Shown: positions 41,801 to 52,365, numbered from the stretch's first letter. The stretch: 64,000 bases of DNA from Chaetoceros tenuissimus (GCA_021927905.1 BLLK01000064.1:1-64000); one strand, 5' to 3'. Translations and numbers: made by a program. The notes: generated from the letters alone by a model not told the origin.

Positions 41801-44792
41801 AGAAGTTGGTTTGATCAGTAGCATTACACTTACGTTTGATGATGGGAGATCGCTTGGCTGCACAGACGGAAGTAAGCTCGGTTGATTTGAAGGTGCTATA
41901 CTTGGTTGCATCGACGGAAGTAAGCTTGGCTGACTGGAAGGTACTAGACTTGGTTGCATAGACGGAAGTAGGCTCGGTTGATTTGAAGGTACTAGACTTG
42001 GTTGCATAGACGGAAGTAAGCTTGGTTCAGAAGAAGGTGAGCTGGATGGTGTCAATGAAGGTGTATCCGATGGAATCGAAGAAGGAAGTGAGCTTGGCTG
42101 ATCTGAAGGGGATTGACTCGGCTGTAGAATTGATGATGATAAAAAGTAATATGCGTTAGAATGATGACATGCAAATTAGAAATTGAAAAGTTATTGCAAT
42201 CATCAATTCATTGTCCCACTTCTGAACTTACATTTTCGGTATCAGGACAGACTGTAGACGTTAGAAATAGAAGCCAAGTTAGAACAACTGTCTCATAGCA
42301 AAATAAATCATATAAAAAGCAACAATCATTTCAATCAAGATCTGAAATACTCACCCACATAGACCATACAAGTCATTCCAGTGATAAGAACAGCCGAATG
42401 ATAAATTGCCTTTCGGGTTTCGGTACAAGGTGAATCATTCCAAATTCCAGTTGACGGATAATTCAAATCTATACAATCCTCATTGCCATTGGAGTTATTT
42501 GGCTGACCAGTGCCCCAGTTGGTATATGTTACAGACCCTCCCTCAAGAAAGACCCAATCGCCTTCAGACTCGGAATCACTTCCTCCTACCCACACCTGAT
42601 CAGAACTATTCAATTCAGTCAATCTATTATTTTGCTCAGGACAGCGTATTGACACTAAGTTTGCTCCATTTGCTGTAGCTGCATCTTGACTAGACTGCCA
42701 TGTGAGTAAGTTTGTCTGTAGACAGATGTAACCTGCAGGGTCCAGGACCGAAGGCTATTGAGTAGAATTGGAAAACAGAGTTAGAAGTGGAAACAAAAAG
42801 AAGTTGGTTTGATCAGTAGCATTACACTTACGTTTGATGATGGGAGATCGCTTGGCTGCACAGACGGAAGCTCGCTTGGTTGCATAGACGGGATGCTACT
42901 TGGGGTAGTACTCGGACTCAAGGACGGGATTGAGCTTGGCTGAACTGAAGGGGATTGACTCGGCTGTAAAATAGTTGATCAAAGCAGTAACAGTTAGAAT
43001 AATCACGTGCAAATTGGAAAATATATGTTTGTCAAAATCTTCAAAACATTTTCACACTTACATTTTCGGTGTCAGGACAGTCTGGAAATATGAAAAAAGA
43101 AGAAAAAGGTCATGTCAGATTATATTCGCAATGTAAAATATTGTGCAAGAAATTAATCAAGATCTGAAATACTCACCCACATAGACCATACAAGTCATTC
43201 CAGTGATAAGAACAGCCGAATGATAAATTGCCTTTCGGGTTTCGGTACAAGGTGAATCATTCCAAATTCCAGTTGACGGATAATTCAAATCTATACAATC
43301 CTCATTGCCATTGGAGTTATTTGGCTGACCAGTGCCCCAGTTGGTATATGTTACAGACCCTCCCTCAAGAAAGACCCAATCGCCTTCAGACTCGGAATCA
43401 CTTCCTCCTACCCACACCTGATCAGAACTATTCAATTCAGTCAATCTATTATTTTGCTCAGGACAGCGTATTGACACTAAGTTTGCTCCATTTGCTGTAG
43501 CTGCATCTTGACTAGACTGCCATGTGAGTAAGTTTGTCTGTTGACAGATGAAACCTGGACTATAGCATGCATAATCAACACTTGTGCTTGTACTATCACC
43601 ATCTGCAGAACAACAACTACTGGTTGCTTGAAAAATATCTGTAAAATCTGCATTTCTTCCACAATGTTTGCAAATGCTATCAGCACCATTGCATTCATTA
43701 TCTGGTACCACGACGCCAGTAGTAGTGGATGTTATCCATACAAGTGCATAGCAAGCATTGGAAGACTGACAACTGTTATTTCCAATACTAATACTGAAGT
43801 CTCCTGATCCATTGTTTCCACCTGCAAAAGAACAGCTAAATCCAGATAAGCAGCTATTGTCTCCAATACTCACAGTATAGGTACCAGCACTAGCACTATC
43901 TCCAATGGAACCACAACCATTGTCAAGACAACTTCCAGCTCCAATCGATACATTCACGGTGCCAGTGTTGCTGTTCACTATATTTTTACATGTATACGCT
44001 TCCGACGAAGATGAGCATGAACCAGCCCCAATCGAAACAGATCCACCTGAAGCTTTTTCAGCAATACCTTGGCACGCTCTGTCCCCATTGCAACTATCTG
44101 TGCAGAGACTGTACGAGACACTTAAACTCCAGAAACTTTCACATTGATACGATCCACTCCCACCGCAGCAATTTTCTCTACTGCAAAAAGATGAGAGGGA
44201 TTCGCCATTACCATTCACTTTCCAACTACCTCCAGAATACTGAACGGTTGCGCAAGTACTCAAGAAACGGACCTGAGTGGACTAATTGAAACGGAAGAAG
44301 TGGTTAGTGTGGACTAGGTAGATAGAAATAAGTGAGAAGGATTGGTTTTGTGTTTGATATGTCGGACGCCGGACGCACAGAAAGGACCCTCTGTATAGTG
44401 CTCAGAACCAGTAATTGTACCATTGAAACAGCATACACAGTGGTAGATGTTGTCATAAAGGCTCAGAACCAGTTTATTCTTCTATTGAACAAATATAAAC
44501 AGTAGGTAGGGGTTCTTATCAAAGGCTCAAAACCAGTTTATTCTTCTATTGAACCAACATAAACAGTAGGTAGGGGTTCTTATCAAAGGCTCAGAACCAG
44601 TTTATTCTTCTATTGAACCAAACATAAACAGTAGGTAGGGGTTCTGTCTCATGCGGACCACTTTTTGGCAGTTTTTGGACTCACCTTTGAGACAACGATT
44701 GGAGAAGAAACATCATCATCAGATGCTATGGTACGAGTCGCTTTGACTCCTGAAGCAATCAATGCTACAAAAACAATCTTAATGAACTTCAT
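35890..44792 (-). CDS. Giant secreted multi-lectin protein with PSD stalk
   Basis: I model 19 exons on the minus strand: 44792-44685, 44281-43177, 43081-43062, 42963-42832, 42754-42355, 42251-42232, 42121-41834, 41756-41357, 41253-41234, 41123-40836, 40758-40359, 40255-40236, 40129-39998, 39917-39518, 39413-39394, 39283-38984, 38906-38507, 38403-38384, 38273-35890. The first 18 sum to exactly 1491 codons with all phases agreeing. Exon 1 codes a signal peptide (MKFIKIVFVALIASGVKA). Exon 2 has a cysteine-repeat head (SIGAGSC, SIGDNSC) and the first C-type lectin domain. Five more lectin exons follow, each 400 nt, with WVGGSD, a QPN or EPN sugar motif and WND. Each is followed by a 20-nt exon and a PS stalk exon. 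The last exon is a long PSD array with several indels, then an EGF-like module and a final Cys module. Carbohydrate binding at the cell surface is the likely role. Confidence 0.8.
36360..38240 (-). repeat. PSD coding array in last exon of lectin gene
   Basis: Units of about 84 bp code PSDQPSLLPSSMPSD plus three PSD(I/V) units, and copies are nearly identical. Small indels occur near 36595, 37112-37140, 37182 and 37355-37370 and throw the reading into other frames; the pair near 37360 compensates. The units closely resemble the second array of the gene at the window's start, but on the opposite strand. Confidence 0.9.
38384..43555 (-). repeat. Tandem exon-triplet cassette, six lectin copies
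   Basis: A cassette of lectin exon (400 nt), 20-nt exon and PS stalk exon repeats with introns included. Lectin exon ends lie at 43177, 42355, 41357, 40359, 39518 and 38507. Two successive spacings are exactly 998 bp. Stalk exons come in long (288-300 nt) and short (132 nt) forms. Confidence 0.93.
44400..44648. repeat. Minisatellite in intron 1 of lectin gene
   Basis: Four units of about 61-64 bp, each starting GGCTCAGAACCAG. The first is divergent and the last three are nearly identical. It lies wholly within the 403-bp first intron (44282-44684). Confidence 0.9.
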
Positions 44793-45191
44793 TGTGACAG
44801 GACCTTGTTGTATACTATAAATAAATGAACATTTGTTAGTGATTTCAAAATAGAAAATATAGTTTCTTGTAGTACATTCTTTTCATACTGATGTGCGATG
44901 ATATGACCTCCTAAAGCAAACATATGTTCATCCATTCTCTCTATGTTCTTTGAATGAATAATGAATACGATGTATTTTCAATCATTATTGCATGCATCAT
45001 ATCAAAGTAGCTGTGCTAGCCATATTGTATGACGGTATAGATCGTATCAGTTCAAAGCAGATGATTGTATGTGAAACTCACTTTTCTCTATTAGTTTGTT
45101 GACTGATGTTTGTGTAATCAAAAGTGATTTTGGAAAAATTATGGAAAATAACATTGCTGGAATGTTTTTGGTTGGCAGTTGGAAGAAAAAA

Positions 45192-45434
45192 TTCACTTCC
45201 GTTCCATAGAAAAATTTATATTTGGAACAAGAATTGGTTCGAGGGGGCTTAGATGATAAATCTTGAATGGTTTCACAAGATCAAGAACAAGCTAAATTGC
45301 GTAATGGAACGAACACTTTCTTGCCGTTCCATTGGAAAAATTCAAATCCAAGAATATTTCAGAAAAAATAGTTGGAGGGCTTAGATAATTGTTCTGGAAT
45401 GAGTTTTACAAGATCTAAGAACAAACCAAAATAA
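45192..45434. repeat. Diverged tandem duplication, about 120 bp unit
   Basis: Two copies share GTTCCAT.GAAAAATT, GGGCTTAGAT, GAAT.....TTTCACAAGATC-type and AAGAACAA...AAAT..GTAATGGAACG segments in the same order. The divergence suggests an old event. Not coding. Confidence 0.65.
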
Positions 45435-47364
45435 GTAATAGAACGCAAGATTCAAGTCCCAGAGCACTGAAAGAGGCTACAAGAGAAGATTTTTTCTCAT
45501 TGTGTTTGGTTGGGAAGGAAACCCTAAAGAAACCTAATTAAGCAGAACATTGTCATTCTTATTAATTTGTACGTACGATTTTGTCGTATTACAGGAAATG
45601 ACTTTATATTATCTATCAATTGAAAGATGAATGTCTCACCGAGATTTCGGAGAATCTCTTGATACGACTCACTAGACTTTTCCGAAGACAACTAAACTAT
45701 TTTGATTGTCTTTTGAGTTGACCTTACATTACTACTTCACAGGTTTTTGCATATTTACATTTGGTGAACAAAATCATATGGAGCTGCAGTAATACTGATA
45801 TAAGTTTGAAATATCATGCCCTGGGAAATGCAAGATGTTTCGCTTGTAAATTGTCGAGGAACAGAAAGAGTACGTACGTACGAAGGAAAGAAAGAATCAT
45901 TCAAATCAGAAAATGGCCATGTATGAGTATTATGTTGTTCAACCGAGTATTGAAAAATAGAAACACTTGTTTAATCAAAAATCAGAAAATTACTTCGGTC
46001 AGCTGGTTGAGACTAGATAGAAATATTCAAGGCAACAATATTTTTGAGTCGTTGATATTATTATAACTCCAAGCCTAAATATTACAGAATTGGATTTTTA
46101 GAAGTTATAGTTTGTACAACTAGCTACTAGTGTACCTATCTTCTTGTTCTTACAGCTACTAGGTATTGCTTATTGTTTATTACTACTACAAAGATTCTCG
46201 GCTCTTCTTCCTCTTGCTTTTGAGAACAACAAGATATTTTAGTAAATTTAGACTCTGCGTTTCTTTCTTCAAGGTTACATGATATACGAAGGTGTACAAT
46301 TCTCTTGAACTGCTCGTGACGTACATCTAATAGCTACTTCCTCGTCTTCTCCCATTGTTTTGTAGTAGTCTACATTTCATTTTTCTTTTTCTCGAATCTT
46401 TTTACAATTTAAATTGTTTATCTCGTAGACACAAGAAGCAGCCACAAGACTGAAAGAAGCAAACAGTCCGGTCCCTACCATTGCCCATTGCTTGTTCTCT
46501 TTCTTCCTATCATCCTTTCTACTATAACCAAAAAAACTAGCCCTAGCCATGCACAGAATCAAGATGATTGCAACAAGTTTCCGTATCTAATTTGTACCAT
46601 GCTCACTCTAGACCGACGATAAAATTAAAAAGCAAGGAACAAGGATATCATATTTCCCAGTTTCCATAATAGAGAGTACAGTATTACAACCAGCCACTGA
46701 GACTAGACTTTGTTACATCTTCTTCTGTCTTGTTCAACTCCAAAGGCTCATCACTACTCAAGAATTCTACAAGCTGCCTGTTACATTTCCCAAAAATCTC
46801 TATGAATACCGTGTCCATTTCTCTCATTGGCCTTTGAGTATGCTATTCGCTATTCGCTCAAACTCTAAAAAGTTGAATCACCCAGTCGTCATGGAGAAGG
46901 AAAGCGATTCATTATTTTCTACGGTTGTAGAATTCTCATGTACACAAGTTTGGTTTAAGACGTCTTTTTAGACGGTGCATCTCAATACACATCATGTTTT
47001 AATTCAAATCATTCAATAACACTGGAATAAATTTCAAATCATGTTTCAAGGAACTACCTCGTCACGTTTCTTGTGTGTATGGATGGTTTGGTTACTATAT
47101 GATGAGGGATGAGGAAATCATGCTCAGTGTCACTACTAGCAACAGCCACACTGCTTCATGCTATAAGAGCTTTGGAGTTCTTCAGTTGGTAAATCTTCGA
47201 TTGTTCTGTTTTGATCGGGATGAAGATACAAACTAACTATCAGTTCTAAAAGGTACTGCGTAGATTTTGGATATCATTTCATCCTGTCATGTCGTTTGCT
47301 GAAGTTTTGCTGAGCAATCTCCATGCAATCACACGAACGTACAAAAAAGGAAAGAGAAAGGAAA

Positions 47365-47425
47365 AAGGAGGAAAAAATGCAGTTTCAATACAATATAGCT
47401 AGTGTTCATGCCAGATAGAGAGATG
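47365..47425. repeat. Dispersed short repeat, copy 2
   Basis: Shares AGGAAAAAATGC, TTTCAATA, ATATAGCTAG, GTTCATGCCA and ATAGA with 35426-35490, in the same order and orientation. Confidence 0.7.
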
Positions 47426-47588
47426 GCAGCAAACTTACTCCAAACGTTTGTCCGATCCACCCATCTTCAACATGAAACATGAAATAGGAAAAGAAAATCT
47501 GTATTGAATGAGGTTCATTAGATTGCTCGGTCTTCATATTCACAACAGTGTACCACTCTACCTACTTTCTATAAACACTTGTTATAAA

Positions 47589-48371
47589 ATGATAAAGTCC
47601 ATAGTACTCGGAATTATACTCGCAAGTATTCTTACTCTTCAGACTTTTGCATTTACTCCATTGCATGTTATACACCAAAGTAGAAATTTGAGTCATGATA
47701 CATGTTTAACTTATTTCCAATCGAAATCTACTTTTTTGGAATCTTTCAATGAAAATCAAGAATCAGAATTGATACAGCTTACACACAAAGATATAGAATG
47801 GATACTATCACCACCACCCGAAATGCCAATGATGGACAAACTCAAAATCAAAGCGGGTGCAAAAGCATTACATGCAGAACTTGTTCTAAAGGATCAACCA
47901 ATACCACCTGTCCTATGTCCAATTGGAGGTAAAGCTGAATTGGAATGTTTTAAAGATGGAAAAAAGATTGCAAAATTTGGGTTTACGACGAATCGAGGAC
48001 CTTCTGCTCCTCCCATTGATGAAACGATCGAAGAATATTTTGGAGTGAGTAAATCTATTGATGGGAAGGGGATTGGAGCCATTATTTACATGTTTGTAGA
48101 GCCTGAATTTAGAGGTAGGGGGATAGGGACTCTTGCGTTAGAAGCTATTGCTGCGGTTCAAATTGTTCAGGGATGTGATTTTACTGTATTGGTTGCAGAT
48201 GATGATGGGAGTGGAAAATTGATCAAATGGTATGAGGATTATGGTTATAAGCAAGCGCCAAGGCTTCAAAATTTATTTGGTTCACCTGATGCTGAATTTG
48301 GAATTACCATGATTCGGCCTACATCTGTGAGAAGTGACATATTTGCAGATTGTCAAATCAAGTGGTGGTAG
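47589..48371 (+). CDS. Plastid-targeted GNAT acetyltransferase
   Basis: 260 residues from the ATG at 47589. This start puts the hydrophobic MIKSIVLGIILASILTLQT directly before FAFTPL, a diatom plastid-type AF site. The in-frame ATG at 47508 would bury the signal, so I rejected it. The GNAT domain has IGAIIYMFVEPEFRGRGIGTLAL with the acetyl-CoA loop RGRGIG, and ends in a WYEDYGYKQ segment. Substrate unknown. Location in the plastid is inferred from the presequence. Confidence 0.8.
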   Translation: MIKSIVLGIILASILTLQTFAFTPLHVIHQSRNLSHDTCLTYFQSKSTFLESFNENQESELIQLTHKDIEWILSPPPEMPMMDKLKIKAGAKALHAELVLKDQPIPPVLCPIGGKAELECFKDGKKIAKFGFTTNRGPSAPPIDETIEEYFGVSKSIDGKGIGAIIYMFVEPEFRGRGIGTLALEAIAAVQIVQGCDFTVLVADDDGSGKLIKWYEDYGYKQAPRLQNLFGSPDAEFGITMIRPTSVRSDIFADCQIKWW

Positions 48372-48409
48372 TAAAAAATTACTAAGCCATTGCTATAATT
48401 CTTTTTAGC

Positions 48410-50278
48410 TTATGCATACTGGGAATATATTGGTTCATGATATTCGCCACTTGCTCCTTTACGTCTTTGAAGAATAGATATACTATTTTGATATCGTTTC
48501 TGAGGTTCAAGGAATGAAATCTCTGTAAATTCTCCCTGCGGTAATCCTGTTTGTTCCTCAGGACCACGATTTCTCACTGCTTCCAGCCAATCCCTCGTTC
48601 CTTGATTTGTCAAGGTGGAATGACAAACAAGAAACCCACCAGGTCTGATTGCTTTCCATGCTCCTTTTGCAAAATCTTTCATTCTTGATCCTACTCCAAA
48701 ATCACACCAGAGCATGTCAATGGATTCGGGTTCAAATTGCATGTCATAGGCATCGCCCTTGATGAATTCCAAATAATCTGATAATCCAAGAGTTTTCGCA
48801 ACTGCTCCAGCTCCACTTGCAGTTTCCTTTTGATGAAGACAATTGTCAATGCATAATAGGGATGACTTTTTGGAGTAGTAGTCTTCCAACACACCCTCTG
48901 GTGTCCATTGAATATTCAACATTGTATTCTTTCCCTGTTGCGTCAATTCCGATATATTTTTCATGTCATCATCGTTATCCTTGAGAGCTTGTAATAGAAA
49001 CAATGTTGTATATCCAGCTCCAATTTCGACAATGGTTCGTACTTTATTGAATCTCACCAATGAATACAAAAGAGCACCAGCATTCTCAACACCCATGGCT
49101 GGATTGTACAAACTTTGTACATGATTCATAAAAGTTGGATTGAAGATTGGACTTTTGGGCATGAATGTATCTCGAACATATTCATCATTTTTCCAAAGTA
49201 GATCAAGTTTTTCTTCTTCGCTAATTCCTTCTCTAGCTTTGGTAAAAAGAACATCGGATCGAATCACATATTTGGGTCTATTTCCATGTGGAACAGGACT
49301 TCCTTCATGAAGTGGCCAATATTCACGCGCATAATTGACGGCATCCTCACCTACTGCTTGAGGAAATAATAATATCGATCCTTGTTTTGGTTTGACAGAT
49401 GCAAGTACTTGATCTTCCGCAATATATTCCGAATCCACTTGTGCAACAGGTGTATAAAATTTCGTATGACCACCTGCAAAGTCATCATTCAAATACATTA
49501 ATACCGTCAATCTTGATACTGTATCCTCTTGATATTGCAAATCACTCGCTGTATTTTTTTCCGACGCATCCCAAATTAAAGTCGAACCATCTTGTGATAA
49601 ACTAGACGGTGGAAATCCTGCATCAATATGAGGAGCAAATTTTTCTTGTCCACCCTGATCATATCGATATATCCTCCATCGTCTATTCAATCCTACAACT
49701 TCATATTCTACATTATCATTACTAGAACCAGGAAACGATTTGGCCATGGTATTGACTACATTCATATCGACATGTTGAAATATTTGCTGTCCAATTGTAT
49801 CCGCTGCCTCGTTTGTGACTAGAATTTGCATCGCTGAATGATTATTTTTTCCAGCGTTGAATTTACCAAATCCTGATGCTTCACAGGCAGAAATGATTTC
49901 TTCACATGCTTTGGTGGAAAGTGCATTTTCAACTACGAATGCACCGGGTACGAGTGCTTCCAGTCCTTTTCGTACGCTTTGACTATTGTCATCAGTGGTG
50001 TCTGAGAAAGATGAAGCAATAGATGGAAATGTAGCATATGTAGGTACTGCATGTTTGGTCAAGAATCCATCTTCTTCATTTTCAAGTTTAATTCGTTTCA
50101 ATGTTCCGCCTAACGCATCGCATGTCACTTCTTGTGTTGGAGTGGCGTAGAGGTCGAAAGGTGACGTCAAAGAATGGATCGAAAAGTGATTCTTTCTGAC
50201 AGAGGAGTGCTTCACTGTAAATGCTTCTGCGACAGCTATGAGTAGAAAGAGAGAAATATTTAGGGACGTGAATTTCAT
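48410..50278 (-). CDS. 2OG-Fe(II) oxygenase fused to a SAM methyltransferase
   Basis: Single exon, 622 residues. The N-terminus (MKFTSLNISLFLLIAVAEAFTV) is a signal peptide with an AF-type plastid site. Residues about 110-345 form a prolyl-hydroxylase-like 2OG oxygenase. Its iron ligands are likely H217 and D219 (APHIDAG) and H324 (PLHEGSP), with R340 placed to hold 2-oxoglutarate. Supporting pieces are VLMYLNDDFAGGHTKFY and GSILLFPQ. Residues about 385-600 form a class I methyltransferase: IVEIGAGYTTLFLL (motif I), LLCIDNCLHQK, FIKGDAYDM, DMLWCDFG and GGFLVCHSTL. Both halves keep their key residues, so both may be active, probably on the same product. The substrate is unknown. Confidence 0.85.
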   Translation of the reverse strand: MKFTSLNISLFLLIAVAEAFTVKHSSVRKNHFSIHSLTSPFDLYATPTQEVTCDALGGTLKRIKLENEEDGFLTKHAVPTYATFPSIASSFSDTTDDNSQSVRKGLEALVPGAFVVENALSTKACEEIISACEASGFGKFNAGKNNHSAMQILVTNEAADTIGQQIFQHVDMNVVNTMAKSFPGSSNDNVEYEVVGLNRRWRIYRYDQGGQEKFAPHIDAGFPPSSLSQDGSTLIWDASEKNTASDLQYQEDTVSRLTVLMYLNDDFAGGHTKFYTPVAQVDSEYIAEDQVLASVKPKQGSILLFPQAVGEDAVNYAREYWPLHEGSPVPHGNRPKYVIRSDVLFTKAREGISEEEKLDLLWKNDEYVRDTFMPKSPIFNPTFMNHVQSLYNPAMGVENAGALLYSLVRFNKVRTIVEIGAGYTTLFLLQALKDNDDDMKNISELTQQGKNTMLNIQWTPEGVLEDYYSKKSSLLCIDNCLHQKETASGAGAVAKTLGLSDYLEFIKGDAYDMQFEPESIDMLWCDFGVGSRMKDFAKGAWKAIRPGGFLVCHSTLTNQGTRDWLEAVRNRGPEEQTGLPQGEFTEISFLEPQKRYQNSISILQRRKGASGEYHEPIYSQYA

Positions 50279-50655
50279 TTTTATACCATAGGGTGTATCT
50301 AAGTTTTCACTTTTGGTATGGTAAGTATCTTGAACTTTTTAATTGAAATTGATAATGAAAGTTGTTGTGCATTCTTCCATCATCTCTCTCTCGGCGGACT
50401 CATCTTTTCCCTCAAACGTCATTGTCAATATTAGCTAAATCGCTCAAAGACTTCCCAATGACATCGCCTACATTTGAAATAATAAAGCACAGCAAGCCGC
50501 CATAGCAAAAAGCTCATTGGCCAAAACTATAAATAGACATTTTTCAATAGAAAGATATATGAAAAACAGTAAAGCAGTGTCGAGTTTTTGAATCTTTGAA
50601 AAAGTCATTTTCATTATTAGCTAGCTGTGAAATATATAGCATAAAAAAGCTGAAG
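50279..50655. other. Divergent intergenic region
   Basis: Promoters of two divergent genes; no gene or named element seen. Confidence 0.5.
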
Positions 50656-52257
50656 ATGGGCTCTTGCTATAGTAAGGATTGTACTTCTACAAGAAGCGAG
50701 TCTACTTTAAAAAATCAAGGAGAAAAGAAAGTTAGGCCGACTAAAGAAGACGCTACTGCTGATGCTAACATTAGTAGAGCTGCTCATGAAACGATTCCAT
50801 TTCCAAAGAATGGCATCAAACTGTCCTATCTTTTGAATGAATTCATTGATGAATGCGGAGGAAGAGAAGCTTTAGAAGGCCTAACGACCACCGATGTTTG
50901 TAATCAATTTGTGATGCCCGCCACTAAAGACTACGAGTTATCCTACTGTGATATGATTCTTGAGAAGGCAAAATCAAAACGCAAACTCAAAAGAGTTGTC
51001 AAGACCGCCACTGTATTCATTTCTCATGCATGGAAATACAAATTTCTCAATGTCTTAGATGCTCTTGAAGATCATTTCAAAGATGAACCCGATAAAATTG
51101 TTTGGTTTGACCTAGTATCCAATAATCAGCACAAAGGTCCAGAACTGCCATATGAATGGTGGGCTACAACTTTCAAAGATGCTATCGAACAACTCGGCCA
51201 TACAGTGATGGTAATGGCTCCTTGGAATGATCCTATTCCTTATAAACGAGCATGGTGTATTTTTGAAGCTTATTGTACATCTGTCACAGGAGCAACGTTT
51301 GAGATTGCAATGAGTAATAATGAGCATAAAGCGTTTATTGAAGAATGCATGAGTGGTCCAACAGATGTTATCAACAAGATGTTGAGCATTGTGAATGCGG
51401 AAAAGAGTGAAGCTTGGAATCCTAGCGATAAAGAGCGTATTCATTCAGTGATAAGAAATGAAGTTGGGTTTGCAGAGATTAATTCAATGGTATTTGAGCA
51501 GTTGCGTGATTGGGTATTGGTTGTTGCACTGAAGGAGTTAGAAAGAGTTGAGATCGATACCAAAGATAAGGCAGACTTGATGTATTTGGTAGGAACGCTA
51601 TTTAAAGATCAAGGTAGACATGACGAGGCAGAGCCATTGTACAAGGAATGCCTAGCAAACCGTGAGGAGATACAAGGACAAGATCATCCAGATACTTTGG
51701 AATCAATACACAATCTTGCTTACTTGTATACAAATCAAAGAAAATTTGATGTTGCAGAGTCATTGTATATGGAATGTCTAGCTAAACAGAAGACAATACT
51801 AGGATCGGATCATCCCTCTACTTTGCATTCAATGAACAACCTTGCAGAATTATATCATAGTCAAGGTAAATACGACGAGGCAGAGCCATTGTACAAGGAA
51901 TGCATAGCTAAGCGTGAGACGATACTAGGACCAGATCATCCACAAACTTCGATATCAATGAATAATCTGGTTGAATTGTATAAAAGTCAAGGTAAATATG
52001 ATGAGACAGAATCATTGATGAAGCAATGTCTAGTTAAGCGTGAGATGATACTTGGATCAGACCATCCTGATACTTTGACATCAATGAATGAGTTAGCTGG
52101 ATTTTATTTTAGTCAAGGTAAATACGGCGAGGCAGTGCACTTATTGAAGCAATGTCTAGCAAAATGTGAGAGTTCTCTTGGACTTCAACATCCCCATAGT
52201 ATCACCCTGAGGAGAAATCTGGAATTCCTGCAGAGTTCTTTTCGCTCCATGTCTTGA
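50656..52257 (+). CDS. Lipid-anchored TIR-like/TPR protein
   Basis: 533 residues from the ATG at 50656; the frame is open upstream but only to a TTG. The start MGSCYSKDC fits N-myristoylation of Gly2 with palmitoylation at nearby Cys, so membrane attachment is likely. A TIR-like domain (about residues 118-215) has VFISHAWKYKF, WFDLV, DAIEQLGHTVMVMAPW and RAWCIFEAYC; E204 lies where TIR NADases keep their catalytic Glu. About five kinesin-light-chain-type TPR units follow (residues about 305-510), each with a phrase like QGKYDEAEPLYKECLA and LGxDHPxTL. TIR-TPR proteins resemble innate-immune and cell-death sensors. That role here is inference. Confidence 0.85.
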   Translation: MGSCYSKDCTSTRSESTLKNQGEKKVRPTKEDATADANISRAAHETIPFPKNGIKLSYLLNEFIDECGGREALEGLTTTDVCNQFVMPATKDYELSYCDMILEKAKSKRKLKRVVKTATVFISHAWKYKFLNVLDALEDHFKDEPDKIVWFDLVSNNQHKGPELPYEWWATTFKDAIEQLGHTVMVMAPWNDPIPYKRAWCIFEAYCTSVTGATFEIAMSNNEHKAFIEECMSGPTDVINKMLSIVNAEKSEAWNPSDKERIHSVIRNEVGFAEINSMVFEQLRDWVLVVALKELERVEIDTKDKADLMYLVGTLFKDQGRHDEAEPLYKECLANREEIQGQDHPDTLESIHNLAYLYTNQRKFDVAESLYMECLAKQKTILGSDHPSTLHSMNNLAELYHSQGKYDEAEPLYKECIAKRETILGPDHPQTSISMNNLVELYKSQGKYDETESLMKQCLVKREMILGSDHPDTLTSMNELAGFYFSQGKYGEAVHLLKQCLAKCESSLGLQHPHSITLRRNLEFLQSSFRSMS

Positions 52258-52365
52258 GTTTGAGAGGATGTCTTTATGAATATTCATGACTGTAATAGTT
52301 ATTAAAGAAATATATTCTACGAAATAAAAATGTGTAAGTTTATAATGCACTCCTGCATGACTATC

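Larger units (their letters stand above)
44793..47588. other. Gene-poor 2.8-kb region
   Basis: Promoter side of the lectin gene and of the plastid GNAT gene. It contains a diverged tandem duplication at 45192-45434. A 61-codon minus-strand frame at 46562-46377 has one possible membrane span (WAMVGTGLFASFSLVAASCV); I cannot support it as a gene. A 101-codon plus-strand frame at 45761-46066 looks random. The dispersed repeat copy lies at 47365-47425. Confidence 0.5.

Noticed and set aside
39000-43000. CRISPR-like regular spacing of 998 bp
   Set aside because: The repeats are whole exons with introns in a eukaryotic gene, not short repeats with unique spacers.
41393-43500. Repeated plus-strand frames of 88-95 codons opposite the lectin domains
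   Set aside because: Each is the exact antisense of a lectin exon and recurs only because the exons do.
45761-46066. 101-codon plus-strand frame in the gene-poor region
   Set aside because: No signal, membrane span or motif, and AT-rich codon use like the surroundings.
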